Shown here: positions 46,260 through 58,433 of the stretch, in pieces | How the letters are laid out: the number at the start of each line of letters is the position of its first letter | How positions within the stretch are numbered: the first letter of the stretch is position 1 | Assembly: GCA_013339765.2 (NCBI GenBank) | Contig: CM023449.1 | Coordinates: 119,230,957 to 119,294,956 of the forward strand | Length of the DNA: 64,000 bases | Reading direction: 5' to 3' | From: Haemaphysalis longicornis | Lineage: Eukaryota; Arthropoda; Arachnida; Ixodida; Ixodidae | Program-made: the position numbers and the translations under genes | The notes under the pieces: generated by a model | The model's input: only the letters and a program-made list of their open reading frames with translations | What the model was told of the DNA's origin: nothing | Database searches by the model: none

Positions 46260-49200
46260 AACATGCAACGGCGCTCTCATATCAACCTAAAGACTACTTT
46301 TACACGAGCTCTTTTGAGAAGACACAAGCTTTGGGACGATAATCATAACAGTGTTTAGTCATACGTTTTAAAGCCTGTATGGGAAGCCAGTACCAAAGTT
46401 TGAGGCTTATGTGCTTGCAATGTCTATTTAGGGGGTTGTAATACCACCCACATACTGTTCGGTGTGAAACTCACGGCAGTAATGATCAAATAATGTTCGG
46501 TCAGTCTCACTTCCACCTAAAAAACAGTGTTCAAACTGAAGAAAGAACGACGAGACGCGACGCTGCAATAAAGTTCAACAGAATGATTATATAATGGAAG
46601 GTTTTTTTTTAAACATGCATACTTTATACCAAGTACGAGATGACATAACAAAGGAAAACAGAGACGACGGAAGAAGGATTACGTCCGCCTTGGTAACTGC
46701 ATTTTTATGTTTAATTTCAACACATTGGAAATAACTTCACATACACAAAAATGTTTTACAGGATTAATTTTTGTTTTTTGGTGTCTTGGAGACCAAGCGC
46801 CAAGCAACTTGCCCAACTTGGGTGCTATACTTGATTTCCACAGAAAACGGTATTCTGAATTTCGACGGAAAGTTTTTTGTATTTTCTTAACTGCTCGTCG
46901 CAGCGACCAGCGGAGAGCACAGTCGACAATATCACAATCAATTAGGAAATAATTCCGACAGCCAAGTGATAACTTCCTGTCTCTCCTATTTAAAAAAAAA
47001 CAGAGTGCAAAAACGTGAACGTGATGAAGAGAAACAATACTAGTGCCTTCTGAATTCTTATTTCGTTCACTATAGCCGTCTGGCATTTTCCCCTTGTCCT
47101 CAAGATTCTGCGGTGTTATGAACCAAACATATTTTTACTGGTTTTGTAAAGACTACGACACTGAGATTTCGAAGTCGCATGCGACAAGGTGCGTGCTAGG
47201 CACGTTAGCCTCGAGCACACACAACGTGCGCTGATCTTACACGTTGTCGTTCTTCTACATTATCCATTTGTCGCTCCCCCCAGTCATCGCTTTTTATGAT
47301 TTCAGCCTTTTGTGTTTCCGCATTTATTGTTGGGATAGGAATATTCGAGTGCGCAAGGCACTTGCCAACAGCGGGCTCAAGTTAGGCGTTACTAATCTCG
47401 CGTAATCGATAACTCAATAGCTAGTGCCAATTCACCGAGAGAACTAATGGTTCTGTGATAAATAGTGGTGCTAACTGTCCTACACACTAAACATTTTTAC
47501 ACCTTTCTTTGCCGAAAATGGTGTAAAAGTCGTCTCCCATGGCGCCCACCTTTAACGGGTATTTTGACCACAAAAAGTGCAAGGATAAGGAAAAGGCGTG
47601 CTTGTGAACAGCCTGAAATAATGGTGTACGGTTGTTCAACTCCAACTTTGCATGTATTTTATACCCGTTTACACAGGTAGACTGAATGGTTTCTGCTAGC
47701 GGGGAGATGTTTTGTACATAACAATGTTTAAAATGATATCTACTGGCATAATTTATTAGTAGCGGGGCTGTTCAAGCTTGAGGTATTATTGGTGGAATTA
47801 GAAAAAAAATACCAAGAAAATGAAAGTTGCAGACACGTATACGTTTCTTCCCTAAGATGTAAGGCGCAATAGCAATACTTCGACTCGCACGGGATGTTTT
47901 CGTACGCAGTTGCGGCATTCCCGATGTATGCTTCAGGAGAACTAAAGCTCATCTAAGAGGGGAAGATGAAGAACGAGGGTATTGAATCGTTGTGTGCCAG
48001 AAAGAGAAAGGCTCTCTGCACATCTGTGTATTAAAATGTGAGCAGACAAGCTTCCAATGCGAAGTTTTGGCTGGTTTGAGTGAGGGGGCGTCCGTGTCAG
48101 TTGCTTCAACATGTTTGTTCTGTAATTTCTAGGCCTGGATGTACAATTTTGCTTTTTTCGAATAGAGAGAGAGAAATGGAGAGAGAGAGCTCCAGAGAGT
48201 GAAGATCTTTGTTCAGGAAGAAATAGTTGTGGTTGAGGAAAATGGGGTAAAGATATGACAGGGATCTCAACGGTGGAACCTGAAGACTAGGGCACCAGAT
48301 TAAGCAGCTCAATCCCTGGCCCTCTCACATGGGAAGCAGCAGCTCAAAGCTGCCTCCCATGTCTCGTAGGAGTGGATTATGTGATGTTTGAGTTGTTCTC
48401 CCCTGACCGTGCAAGAGAGTGGATGTTTCCCGGATTTCAGCAGAGTTAAGTAATGTATGATGTTTTTACCGAACACCTTAACTCACATAGATTTGCAGAT
48501 ACTTGTGCTAGTTTTTAGTCCGCAGAGCTTGTGATTCTTCGGCATTTGCACTTCGTTGTAGTAAGGGGGCAAATTGTGTAACTAGGCATGGGATGGGGAC
48601 TGGTTCTTAACAATGTTCGAGGAGGGAAGTGTGGTAGTCATGGTCGCAAGGACCATGGTAAGCAAGTTCGCATACCTCTTGGTCAATAGGTCGTTCCCTT
48701 CCGGACCATTGTTTCAATGTGTCAAGGTGAGGTTGTTAACTTTTCCATTGTGGATGGGAATATCTTACCAAAGCGCTTAGGTATCCTGCCGGCAGAAAAC
48801 AGTATAATGTCATTTGACATTCTATTATTATGTTACGCTTCCATTTGATACTTCCCCTATTAGGATTACCGAGAGGATGGCTACAATTTCCTTTTATTTC
48901 TTCCAGTATGTTGAAAGGTCATGCAGTTACGAAGGATTCCGTGGTAGCCAACAACGGCAATTTCAGTCCCGTGTATTCGTAAATCCCGGAGTCGGCATAT
49001 ACGGTGGCCTCATGATTTGGAAGTTTTCCCAAATGAACATGATCCTGCCCTATACCCTCTTCCTGTGTACGACTGGATCTATAATTTTTTTTACACGAGA
49101 GTTTAACGCGTAGGTGCTGAATCTCTGTCAGGTCTATCATAACGTGCAGTTTCTTTTCAAACGGAGGGGGGGGGGGGGGGGGGGACTGCCTGTCTTCGCC

Positions 49201-49742
49201 ACTCCGCCGCGATTTTGTTTTTTCCATCCGTTCTCTTGGTGGCTCGGTGAGCGGTTTCTCCGATTTTCTTAAATGCGGTAGGAAGACACCAGTTAAGATC
49301 ATATTCATGGTCATTATCACTAACACCTATTTTAGAACGACTGCAGGGTGAGGTCCTCTTCCATTGAACTTCACCGCACCTGCCTGGGCTTGCCGAATGC
49401 ATTCTTCGCTCTGATTATTGTTATTTTGTTTTTTTATCGAGTAAATGACCTTCCCCCTCTTCGAGACCAGTCTAGGCATGTCCATGTTGCTTCTTGGGTG
49501 GTGAAGCCATTGTTATTTTGTCTCACGGTCAAAATTTCGAGGTTGATGACGGCCTCATATCCTGTCCTGATGATATTGTTTCTATCATTTTCCTCGGTAC
49601 GGTAAATTTGTGGTACCGTAGCGTCTCCAGTATTCGGCTCATGATCAGAGGCTGCATGAGTCTTATCTTTTTTTCTACCATTTTTCTTGCTTTTGTCTTG
49701 GTTATGGGTTTTGGTGTGAGGGAAAGATCGGTTACATATTGG
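46260..49742. other. Mostly unassigned sequence
   Basis: 47480-47690 carries inverted TTTACACC / GGTGTAAA words and resembles 60110-60290, so the two may be old MITE copies. 48165-48192 is GA-rich simple repeat. A G19 tract is at 49166-49184. Overlapping frames at 48919-49402 have proline runs that come only from the G tract. No gene is supported. Confidence 0.4.
49166..49184 (+). repeat. G19 homopolymer tract
   Basis: Nineteen consecutive G, preceded by GGA. Such a run can form a G-quadruplex and is prone to length errors in sequencing, so its exact length is uncertain. It creates false proline-rich frames on the minus strand. Confidence 0.9.
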
Positions 49743-49991
49743 TTAATTGACTAGGGGTGTGCGAATATCAATTTTTTAATTTCGAAGCGAATTCGAATAA
49801 TAATAACAAAGTTCGAATAAATCAAATATTTTTCGAATACGAATACTTATTGTTTTTTGTAAAATGAAAGTTTTCACCATCTAGAGACACAAAAACGGCA
49901 ACTTTATTGCACAACAAATCACACAAAGTAAAATTAGGAATTACACAATACCATTGCACTCAACAGGTTAAGGTCTGCACTCACTTAAATG

Positions 49992-52915
49992 TTAAAGGAG
50001 CCATGAAGAGAAAACACAAGTTTGATTCATTCGAAAGATTGCCTCGTTACAACCATAACGACAACACTTATAACGCAAACTTCGCTCAAATAAGCTACAT
50101 AATTAGGAAAAAAGGAAATGACCATGCGACCCACCAGCTCATTTTCCGCAACAGAACCTGTGATGTCACTTGGGAATGCTCTGCGATTGGCGGAGGCCGG
50201 CAAAACCAAACGCATGTTAGTCAGGGCTTACAGTTTGCATAGCGAGCTAAATGCCCGTGAAACATACTGCACATTCTTTTTATGACAAAGAACGGTGGAG
50301 TAAACGGTTGAAGTTCGGAACGAACTCGCAAGCGTGTGCGCCAATGCATACGAAACTAGCGCCGGCCGAGCTCGACATCTCGCCGTCGCGCAGACGAATT
50401 TTCGGGTTCGAGGCTCTTCGGGGCCAACGAACCATTTCCAGCACGCACAGCCGCGACCTTTCTTCGTATCGTAATCCCTTCACGGGAGGTTGGCCGTCAT
50501 ATCGCCAACCAGCAAAGGTAAAAATAGAAACGAGGGGAGTAAGGAACAGCAAGAAGCGACGAGATAGTGCCAGTCGTCGCGTAAGTTTCGAATGGTGTTG
50601 GCTTTGCTGCTGTCGTTACGAGCTCGTTTCCAGTTTACAACCACTGAAACTTCAGTTTGTTCGAGTACTTTCGAACAGCTTCCATACACGACACCGGCCA
50701 ACTGGCATAAGTGATACTGCTACTGAAATTGAACTATTATTAAACCGTAATCAAAATACGGCACATACGTACCAGTCTATATTCGTCCGTCGCGACGGGG
50801 CTGACGAGGCAGCGGTGCCGACCATAGAGATAATATACTGACTCTAGAGGGAAAGCGCGCCGCTGAGCCAATGCATTGGAACCGTACGACACATAGTGGC
50901 AGACATGATACAACGATTTGAAGGTTGCCAGCTGAGCTTTTGCTTACTAAAAACGGACAAAGCGATGGGTTGTAATCTGGCAACGTGCTACTGTGGCGTT
51001 TCCGCGTCCGGCTAGCGAAGCATGCCGGGATTAATTGTAACATGGCGGACCGCTGGCCAAGCGGATTTTGTTTAGGCGGCGTCGACAGCATTGCGTAGTT
51101 TATCTCCTGTAAGTAGGTAACCGACGTGTTTTCGGTTTAGCGTGTGACTTATATGTACTGAGACTATTTGAGCAAGATGTGGCAACGCTCACACAACGCT
51201 TGCGCGCAAGCTCGAATTCGACTGATCGCATGCGCGAGGACGCCAAGGGATCAGCTGATCCGCACTGGGGCGCACAGAAAAATGAATCTCCGTCATGATC
51301 TCCGTGCATTTTTGCGCTGTGCCGCTTCATTTGCCATTCTGTGACATTTTGCGAGTCACTCAATGCTTTACAAACGAAGTGAACTGTGGCTTTAGCTGAA
51401 TGTAAAACCTTTATTGACACACACACACAACAAAAAAAAAACGTTATCGCATGGGCCAACGCTGATATTGCCGGTGAGTCGCGGCCCTTTGAAGCACAGG
51501 AACGAAAGAGCGCGGTCGATCGCAGACCAACGGAGTGGCAGAATGCATGCCAAGGGAGTATGCGAAATACAGTCAGCGGCGTGTCCCGTTTCCCTTTCTG
51601 TCTGTACTATATTCGGCAAGTTCTAGCTGCTTTCCACCACTTCAAATGGAAAGCTTGCGGGACTGAATGGGCAGTAATTTGCCGCACAGAGCGCGCGAGG
51701 AGAGAACATGGACTTATTGTGACTGATTAAAAAAAGAAACCGCATTTCGTTACCTATTTTTTCGTTCTACCTTCCCGAACGTTTGCGCGAAAGTTCGAAG
51801 CACGGAGAGCTGTAAGAAGTTCCATGAATGAAACAACTGGAACCGAACGATTATAAAGCTCCTTTTATTTCTCTTCTAACGGCAACGATCGCTGGCTGCC
51901 ACTCCGTAGCCTGTAGTGAACATTGCGGTAGTCAAGGTCAGATCGGAATCGCTGTTCCGGCGTCACTTCAGCGGCAATAGATAGGGTGCTTAACGTGAAG
52001 AAACGAATGACAGCCTCGCAAGCGCCCGCGGAGGCACTTGCTCACATAGAGATAATCTTGCTCAGCGCGTGCATCCGAGTTTAACCAGTTGTACACGTTT
52101 TGCACGCACGCAGATCTGAGCTGGAGACTGCACACACACACACGCATGCACTGCGCAAGGCAGGCATGAGGCAGGCGGAAGGGCCTTGCTAATCGAAACC
52201 AAAACTGAACTACGCAATTACTTTTTGTTCGCTAATTAGATCTTAATTACACTAAACTTTTTTATGAAGCTAGTTTTAATTACTGCGGCAATTATTTGTA
52301 AAAATTTCGCTTCAGTTCTTTGTTTTAGTTAAATAATTACGGAACAACTTTTTAGAAGGCTGAATACAATTGAACTGGCAACCATGGGAATTGTATCATG
52401 TCAGCGCCCACGATTCGTACGGTCTCGGAGCTGGCTCTATCCCCCTGGTGCCGACGGCTGGGCGGTCGTCTGTTGTGGCTATCGCGGAATGGTCGCTTTC
52501 CCGTCCACCGCGTATCCCACAACTCTTGCCGCTCGTGCACTTAGAAGCATTGAGCGTTCAAGTGGTGTGAGGTTTGTTAATGCAAGCACGAGCTCCTCGG
52601 CGAGAGTTTGTTCTTCGGATCAGGCGATTCCATGACTAGGGCTGCGGGTGCACTAGGTTTTACTAGTATTTTTAAAATGGCCGCCTTCTCGATCGACTCC
52701 CGCGTGTGGGTGCTATATGGAGTCGACATACTAAGTACCTGTTTCATGGGCCGGCTCTATGACGCCATTGTACACGTCACGGAATGTTCAATTTTAGCGC
52801 CTTATTTCTCAGTGAATAAAGCATCATTTGCTTCCGGGAAAGCGCTTGGGGTACTATGAAACACCTAATCTTTCGAATAAAACAAACTTTTGTTTTCTCT
52901 TCATGGCTCCTTTAA
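49992..52915. mobile_element. 2.9-kb TTAA-flanked inverted-repeat element
   Basis: The ends are TTAAAGGAGCCATGAAGAGA and its reverse complement. The match extends about 50 bp with few changes (AAAAC(A)AAGTTTG, then TTCGAAAGATT). TTAA at both edges is the target of piggyBac-type elements, but the terminal bases are not typical. The interior has GC-rich parts (50340-50480, 51000-51300) and AT-rich parts (52200-52350), without a recognised transposase. It interrupts the hAT transposase reading just after LTFLYV. Confidence 0.7.
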
Positions 52916-52916
52916 C

Positions 52917-53063
52917 ATAGAGAAAGGTTAACTGCTCGACATGTTCGGGGAGCAGTGACAACCTCCTGCTCGTCACGACTTTACCAGATACCGAAAACAG
53001 CCGCTCACTTGAGGCACTAGTAGCTGGCATGCCCGAGCCCGTGCATATTGCCGCGCGCTGATA
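52917..53063 (-). pseudogene. hAT transposase dimerisation (hATC) domain remnant
   Basis: Minus strand: MPATSASSERLFSVSGKVV, then SRRLSLLPEHVEQLTFLYV. This is the hATC signature (PATSAxSERxFSxxGxVVxxRRxxLxPexVexLxFL). The frame is cut upstream by the pogo-type element (its end lies at 53064) and downstream by the TTAA element. Beyond the pogo insertion the minus strand continues LYRCLFVV, which could be the adjoining transposase part. Confidence 0.9.
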
Positions 53064-54091
53064 CAGTAAAATCTTGATGATACTAATCTCGCGGGCTGCA
53101 AAAAATACTCGTATCATCCAAAATTCGTATGAACCAATACAGACAAAAAAATTTAGCGCTGAAAAAAGTTTTCGTTTATTTTTTTCTTACTTTCGCGTGA
53201 AGAAATTCGTGGTTTCTTCTGCTTTTTTTAACCCCCGTGTCGCAAAGCAGTCCCTTCTGGAGCACGTAAAGCTTCGCGCTCGTCTCCTCACTCACTGTGC
53301 CCAAGCTCGCTACACGCCGCAACAGACAAGCGTGAACCGCATGGTGCGTTTTTAGCACGCGATGCGCCCGCGTTTTTGCACGCGATTCGCTCGCCTCGGC
53401 TCTGCGAGCGCTGTATTTTCATGCCCGCAGCGACGATTTCTCGCCCGCGGTAGCGCCTACCTCGGTCATATAATGACGCACGACGCGCGCGGCAGAATGG
53501 AGGAGCCTGACTACTTGCGATGAGATCGAGACAGCCGGCTTGGCTCCGCCGGAGATGGTTAGGCTTAGCACCCCGGCAAATATTTTATGGGCGCTTTCAC
53601 CAGCGGCGTGGATGATGTTTTATAGTACCGTTTCGCATGCATTATCAGCTCCTTTACCGCACAAGCAACTTCGTGTCTCCCTTGAGCCGAATTTTAAAGA
53701 GCGGTTAGAAGCGGTCGCTCGAGCGACCACTTCGCGGCTGGAGCCGACGCCATGTTGACGCCGCCGGCCGCGTCGCGCGCAGCGTGGGGGTGGTTTCGCG
53801 GCGGTGTCAGCGCGCCTTGGGCGTGCGCAGAGCGTTTCGCGAGCATAAAACAACAGCCCAGCCATTTCTGGAGAAAGAGTGACAAAGAGGGGAGCGAGAG
53901 CCGTCACTTGCTCGTTCGGCAGTCGGGTGCCTCGCCGGCTCGTTCGTATCTTCCGCCGGGCCCCGCAGGTCCGTTCGTAACAGCCGAAATTTTTCCCATT
54001 GCCAAACAATGCAATTTCGCCGGGATTTTTTCGGAAATTCGTATCATCCCGAAATTCGCACCCCCAGAATCGTATCATCGAGAGTCCACTG
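53064..54091. mobile_element. Pogo/Tigger-type non-autonomous element, TA-flanked
   Basis: The left end is CAGTAAAATCTTGATGATAC and the right end read inward is CAGTGGACTCTCGATGATAC. Both are flanked by TA (53062-53063 and 54092-54093). GTATCAT/ATTCGTA words repeat near the ends. The interior is CpG-rich (53340-53830) and has only chance frames. One of these is a 227-codon minus-strand frame that runs out across the element border. No DDE domain is seen. Confidence 0.85.
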
Positions 54092-54309
54092 TAACTACGA
54101 ATAAACACCGATACAGTCTCCGAAAGCACATACCGTTCGCCGTGCATACGCTTGGCGACTTTGCTGCTGAGACACGCTCTGAATTTATTTATTTTTTTAT
54201 TTTTGGGTGGTTCGAATAATATGAACAATATAAGTGTCGTTCGAATCGAATCGAACACCAAAAAATTCGAATCGAATATTCGAAGTTTCGAATATTCGCG
54301 CACCCCTAG

Positions 54310-54674
54310 TTAATTCGTTAAAGACTTTTTGGTGCCACGATGAGTGTTTTTACGTGACTGTTTCCTTGGAGGTCATCCGTACTCATTTTCTGGTGATTGT
54401 ACAACTGGGCCGCCTTGTGCAACTCGGCCTTGTAAAACTCGGCCGCGTGGCGCTATTTCTCGTTTGCCAAACCGAGCTTGCAGCGGAGGAGAACCGTCGA
54501 AATATTTTAATGTGTTTTGACAACTTATGTGAATAGCAGCTATAAAGGGGGCTTTATTTTCGTTCTTTTCTGCTTAAATATCTCCCTCAATTTTTGAGAG
54601 ACTGGCGTTAATCCTTTTCTTCTGTTTAATTAGGTAACCCAATGTTCGTGCCGGTATAAATATAGGTGGAAAAC
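54310..54674. other. Unassigned sequence
   Basis: No element or gene recognised between the hAT right flank and the diverged SINE. Confidence 0.45.
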
Positions 54675-54860
54675 ACGCCGAGGTGGCTGAGTAGGTAAGG
54701 CGCTGCGCTGCTGAGCCTAAACAAGCGAGTTAGATTCCCCGCTGCAGCGCCCTTTTTCACAGAAGCACCATTCCGACGATAGTTCAGCTCACGTTAAAGC
54801 TCCTAAGCTGTTCTAAATTATTCCAGACACTTCCACTATGGCGCGCCTCATATCCCATGT
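54675..54860 (+). repeat. Diverged Ruka-like SINE
   Basis: CGAGGTGGCTGAGTAGGTAAGG (A box region), a weak B box GAGTTAGATTCCCC, TCACGTTAAAGCTCC and TATGGCGCGCCTCAT follow the SINE order, with many changes. An older copy than the others. Confidence 0.7.
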
Positions 54861-55281
54861 AAGCTTCGGCGGATGAATAACCGGAAATCTTCTCGTGGGA
54901 ACACGCTTTGGTGTGATGACGTAAGTGGCCGGCACAGCTGGTGATCGCGTCTGCCGAGCATGCTACTATCGACTGGGCACAGAACAAACTTCACCGTGCA
55001 GGCGCGGCACTTACTGAAAACGCGTGTCCTTTCTTTCGTATCGGCCATTGTATCATTTTCCTCCTTTCCAAACTTGGGTTGCCCTTCCGCCGCATTACTA
55101 TTCGGCGGAGTCCTGGAAACTTGCTACCTCAGTCGTAGCTGGCGGGTGGCAGCGGTGACGTATTTCCGTGGACGGCTGATGAGCACGGCTGATAAAGGAC
55201 CGCTAAGAGCCATGGCCGAGTCAAAAAATAAGCCAAATAACGCTATCGCATTAAAAGCTGCACCATCTGTAAAAGCGGGAA
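54861..55281. other. Unassigned sequence
   Basis: No element or gene recognised. Short frames overlap the start of the RTE tail. Confidence 0.4.
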
Positions 55282-55910
55282 TCAGCGCAGGTCATCATCA
55301 TCATCATAACCACCAGCCTATCTACGCCCACTGCAGGGCAAAGGCCTCTCCTTTATTCTCCAATTACCCGGCTCCTCTGCAAGCTCCGACTAATTTATCC
55401 CCGCAAACTTCTTGATCTCTTCTGCCCATCTAACATTCTGCAGGCCCCTGCAAAGCTTGCCTTCTCTAGGAATCCACTCTGTTACCCTCAATGACCAACG
55501 GTTATCTTGCCTTCGCATTACATACCCTGCCCACGTCCATTTCTTCTTCCTAATTTCTACTAATGTGTCCTTAACACGCGTTTGTTTCCTGGCCCACTTC
55601 ATTTTCCTCTTGTCCCTGAATGTTACACCTATCATCTTCCGTTCCATTGCGCGCTGAGTCGTCCGCAATTTAAGTTGACCCTGTTAGTGAGCCTGCATGT
55701 TTCTGCCCCGCAGCGGTAAGATAAGATGAGTACCGGTAAGATGCAGCTGTCATACACTCTTCTTCGTAAAGAATGGTAGGCTGCCATTCATTATCTGAGA
55801 ATGCCTGCCGAATGCACTCCACCCCATTCTTATCCTTCGAGTTATTTCTGCCGCATGTTTTGGATCCGAGCTCACAACTTGGCCTTAGTAGATATATTCG
55901 CTTACTAGGG
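55282..55910 (-). pseudogene. RTE-type LINE ORF2 3' fragment
   Basis: Minus strand, from about 55905: YLGQVVSSDPKHAAEI, then RIRMGWSAFGRHSQIM, then, after a stop and frame slips, LRTTQRAMERKMIGVTFRD (frame from 55668), KWTWAGYVMRRQDNRWSLRV, TEWIPREGK and VRWAEEIKKFAG. This is the conserved region downstream of the reverse transcriptase of RTE-clade LINEs. The 3' end passes CCCACTGCAGGGCAAAGGCC (plus strand) and finishes in a short ATGATG repeat. 5'-truncated, as most LINE copies are. Confidence 0.88.
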
Positions 55911-57660
55911 TATTGCAACTGTGGGGTATTGCAACTGTGAGACCGGTTTCCGGGCCCTTTCGAGCGTGAGCAGAAGGGGCGCATGCGTACGCGCACCCCT
56001 TACTACACCATTTTAATTTTACTTGCCTTTCTGAGATATTAAAACACGAAAAAGTGGCGCAGCTTGCACTAGTGCACAAGGCTGGAGAAACAGTGGAGCT
56101 TGGAGTCAGCCTAGCTTGTTTCCCCCTTGGATCCATTGTCATTGTGAGGGACACACTGGAACAGCCCTGTTCAATCCAGCTAAACTTGGTGTCACCCCTC
56201 AGCACTTAGCGTAGCCTAGCAAAAACACCCGAAACCTCACAATACTTAGCCAAGCCTAGCAAAACTTAGCAAAATTGGGCAACACTGAAAGAAGCTAAGT
56301 TGACCCCCAGCTCCGCTGTTCTTTTTTGCGACTAAACACTTATTTGACCCCCTTTCAACACGCTACAGAAAACCGAAGGTGTTGCAGTCGGCTAACGCCC
56401 CTTTGTACACACTGAGTGCAAAGCTACGAAATGTGATGCTGACACCTAAGCAAAATGGCATAATGACATTCTAACACCCTTATTCTACTCATACTGTATT
56501 TTTTTTTGCAGGGGTGGGGGTAATAAGAGAGACAAATGCGGTTCATCCTTCTTCCATAGCAATCGGTAAAACACTAAATTACAGGTGCCTTCACAGGAAC
56601 ATTTAAATGTTTATTGGGCATCGATATGAACTCGCACAGCGCTATTTATATTTCGTCGGTATGGCACCGTTATACACATCAGCATTAGACGCTGGAATAC
56701 ACGCACCGGAGCATTGCGTAAACCCCATTGAAACCCCACGCGCTCGCGAACCGTGCGAACGAAACCGAACGGTTTGCCAGCGAATCGTTTGGTGTAGTCA
56801 CGGTCAGCTGCAGCGAAAGGAGCATGATTTGAGGTTGTGGCAGTAGTCTTGTGAGTTGGCTTGGAGAGCGAAGTCCTGCTGGCGAGCGACGTCCTGCTTG
56901 TTGGTCGCTTCTTCAAACGTGTGGCCACATTGATCATGCTCCGTGTCGTGTATGCCACACGCTTGATTTGCGACGAGCTCAGCTTGTGGAACGCGGCGGC
57001 GGCGTCTGCGACGTTCCACAAACTGAGCGGTGTTCCACATGGGCGGCGAAGAGATAAACACAGCAGCTTCCGCTGCTATACGCATCCCTATCGAGGCATC
57101 AACTATCGACGCTCATTCGCATCATGGCGCACTACTTTGCTTCAGCTCTCCTAGACGGCAGCACCATCTGAATGGAGAAGTTAGAGAGAAGGACATAAGG
57201 TGCGCTCGTACAGCTCTCCAGGCATGACTTAGCGGAAAGGCGGACGAGTGGAAGGGGGCTTTTTTGTCTACCTTTGCTAGGGAAACGGTGTGCAACTTGT
57301 TTTTCGTTTGTAAATTGTGGTGTGTAATGCAGGCGCTGAATTTTACTCGTGCGAATGTGCAAAAGCTGCATCGGGTGTTTTCGGTTTTTGTGTGGGACTC
57401 AAGCTGAGAGAGGTGCAGCCGCGCCAACCTGTTTAGGCGAGTGAAAGATGGGAGACTGGGACTGGCGCATTTATTTGTGGTACAGCTAGTGAACAGATTT
57501 CTTTTCTTAGGGGATGTAAGACACACATTTCTGCGCACCGTACGTCAACTAAGACTGGGCGTGGCACGTTCTGACTATGTTGTCACCAGGGAATGCCTGT
57601 CCGGGGGGCGCGGGGGGGGTATTTTGTTTGGAATTTTTAAAGCACTAGTTGGGAAACTGA
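55911..57660. other. Mostly unassigned, with AACTTAGC repeats
   Basis: 56195-56290 holds imperfect repeats of CTTAGC(C)AAGCCTAGCAAAAC. 56600-57130 is GC-richer. On the minus strand it gives a frame with an RRRRRRR run and TEHDQCGHTFEEATNKQD; I recognise no family. It may be part of a transposon. Confidence 0.4.
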
Positions 57661-57921
57661 ACTTTTAGATGCGACGCATCTCTTTCTCTGGGGCATGTCC
57701 CTCTTGCGTCGTTGGTGTCGGCGTTGTCCACACGCCACCTGCGCCAGTGGAACTCTCCTCCGTTCTTCTCACCGACAGCTGTCACAACACTTTAACTCCG
57801 CCTCATTATCAAAAACAACAGCTGCGCGCGCGCGCTTCACTCCGCTTGCGGCTGCTCCGGCACCCAAGTGCGCGCATGCGCGACTCTCCGCCGCTGTCTC
57901 CTCTCCTTCAGGCGCTGTGAA

Positions 57922-57955
57922 TATAAAGCGGGTAGCGCGCTGCGGCGGTTCAGTC
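57922..57955 (+). promoter_or_regulatory. TATA plus initiator core promoter
   Basis: TATAAAG at 57922-57928 and TTCAGTC at 57949-57955, the arthropod initiator consensus (TCAGTY). If transcription starts at the A (57952), TATA begins at -30, the ideal spacing. Plus-strand transcription would follow into the ATG exon at 58023. The upstream sequence is CpG-rich and has CGCGCGCGCG. Confidence 0.7.
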
Positions 57956-58022
57956 AGCGCTCGCTCTCGTTCGACGCCGCGTGCCTTTGCTTCACGACTC
58001 CGTGCTTGACTTGATTCTAACG

Positions 58023-58103
58023 ATGAAGACGTGGTGGAAGCGATGGTCCCTTCAGCGTATGGGCGTACACAATCCAATACCAGCGTCAGCGCAAACGCTC
58101 AAG
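58023..58103 (+). CDS. Candidate first coding exon, 27 codons
   Basis: ATG lies 71 nt after the predicted start site, in context AACGATGA. The frame reads MKTWWKRWSLQRMGVHNPIP and seven more codons, and ends exactly at CTCAAG before GTAACG, a usable splice donor in phase 0. The next exon is not identified; the frame would otherwise run on to a stop at 58182-58184. The peptide is basic and Trp-rich at its start. It may be a transposon leader exon or an exonised promoter unit. No family recognised. Confidence 0.4.
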
Positions 58104-58143
58104 GTAACGTTACGACCAACTGAACCCCCCGATGCGTCGCATC

Positions 58144-58345
58144 ACATCAGGGTTCCCTCGCGGGAAGATGGCCGTAATTTTTGACTGCACGTTTTTCGAA
58201 AGATTATTTAGGCACAGTGCAGCGGAAAACGCTGTACAATGATTTTCTGCATGTTATCTTCCCTGTGCCCTTGTACAAAGCTATGTACTGTGGAAGACCC
58301 GCCAAGGATGTGCTGAAGAGGGTGAAAAAAATGCGTGTAAAGCCA
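58144..58345 (+). other. Open sequence of unknown nature
   Basis: The plus-strand frame from 58181 reads FSKDYLGTVQRKTLYNDFLH and then VPLYKAMYCGRPAKDVLKRV, running into the next element. It may be a coding remnant interrupted by that insertion. No family recognised. Confidence 0.25.
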
Positions 58346-58433
58346 GGGGTGAAGTATTTTTTAGGAGCGAAGCTCCTTAGGCGTGGGTCTGTCCATCCTC
58401 GACGTATGTATGTAGCCACCTCTAGTTTAGTTC

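Larger units (their letters stand above)
49751..54309 (-). mobile_element. hAT element, split by two other transposons
   Basis: The ends are CTAGGGGTGTGCGAAT on the left and ATTCGCGCACCCCTAG on the right, with TTCGAA-rich subtermini. The 8-bp flanks TTAATTGA and TTAATTCG match at 6 of 8 positions, as for a hAT target duplication. Without the two nested insertions only about 600 bp remain, so it is a short deleted derivative. That remainder includes a piece of transposase with the dimerisation domain on the minus strand. Confidence 0.85.
57667..58143 (+). repeat. Promoter-exon unit bounded by GATGCGWCGCATC palindromes
   Basis: GATGCGACGCATC (57668-57680) and GATGCGTCGCATC (58131-58143) bracket a GC-rich segment with a core promoter, a short 5' UTR, an ATG exon and a splice donor. 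Matching palindromes at both edges suggest a mobile or duplicated unit. The family is not known to me. Confidence 0.5.

Noticed and set aside
48919..49402. Proline-rich minus-strand frames
   Set aside because: The proline run is the translation of the G19 tract; the flanking peptide has no recognisable domain.
53620..54303. Long minus-strand open frame of 227 codons
   Set aside because: It runs from the pogo-type element across its border into the hAT end, has no domain, and is explained by GC-rich, stop-poor transposon DNA.
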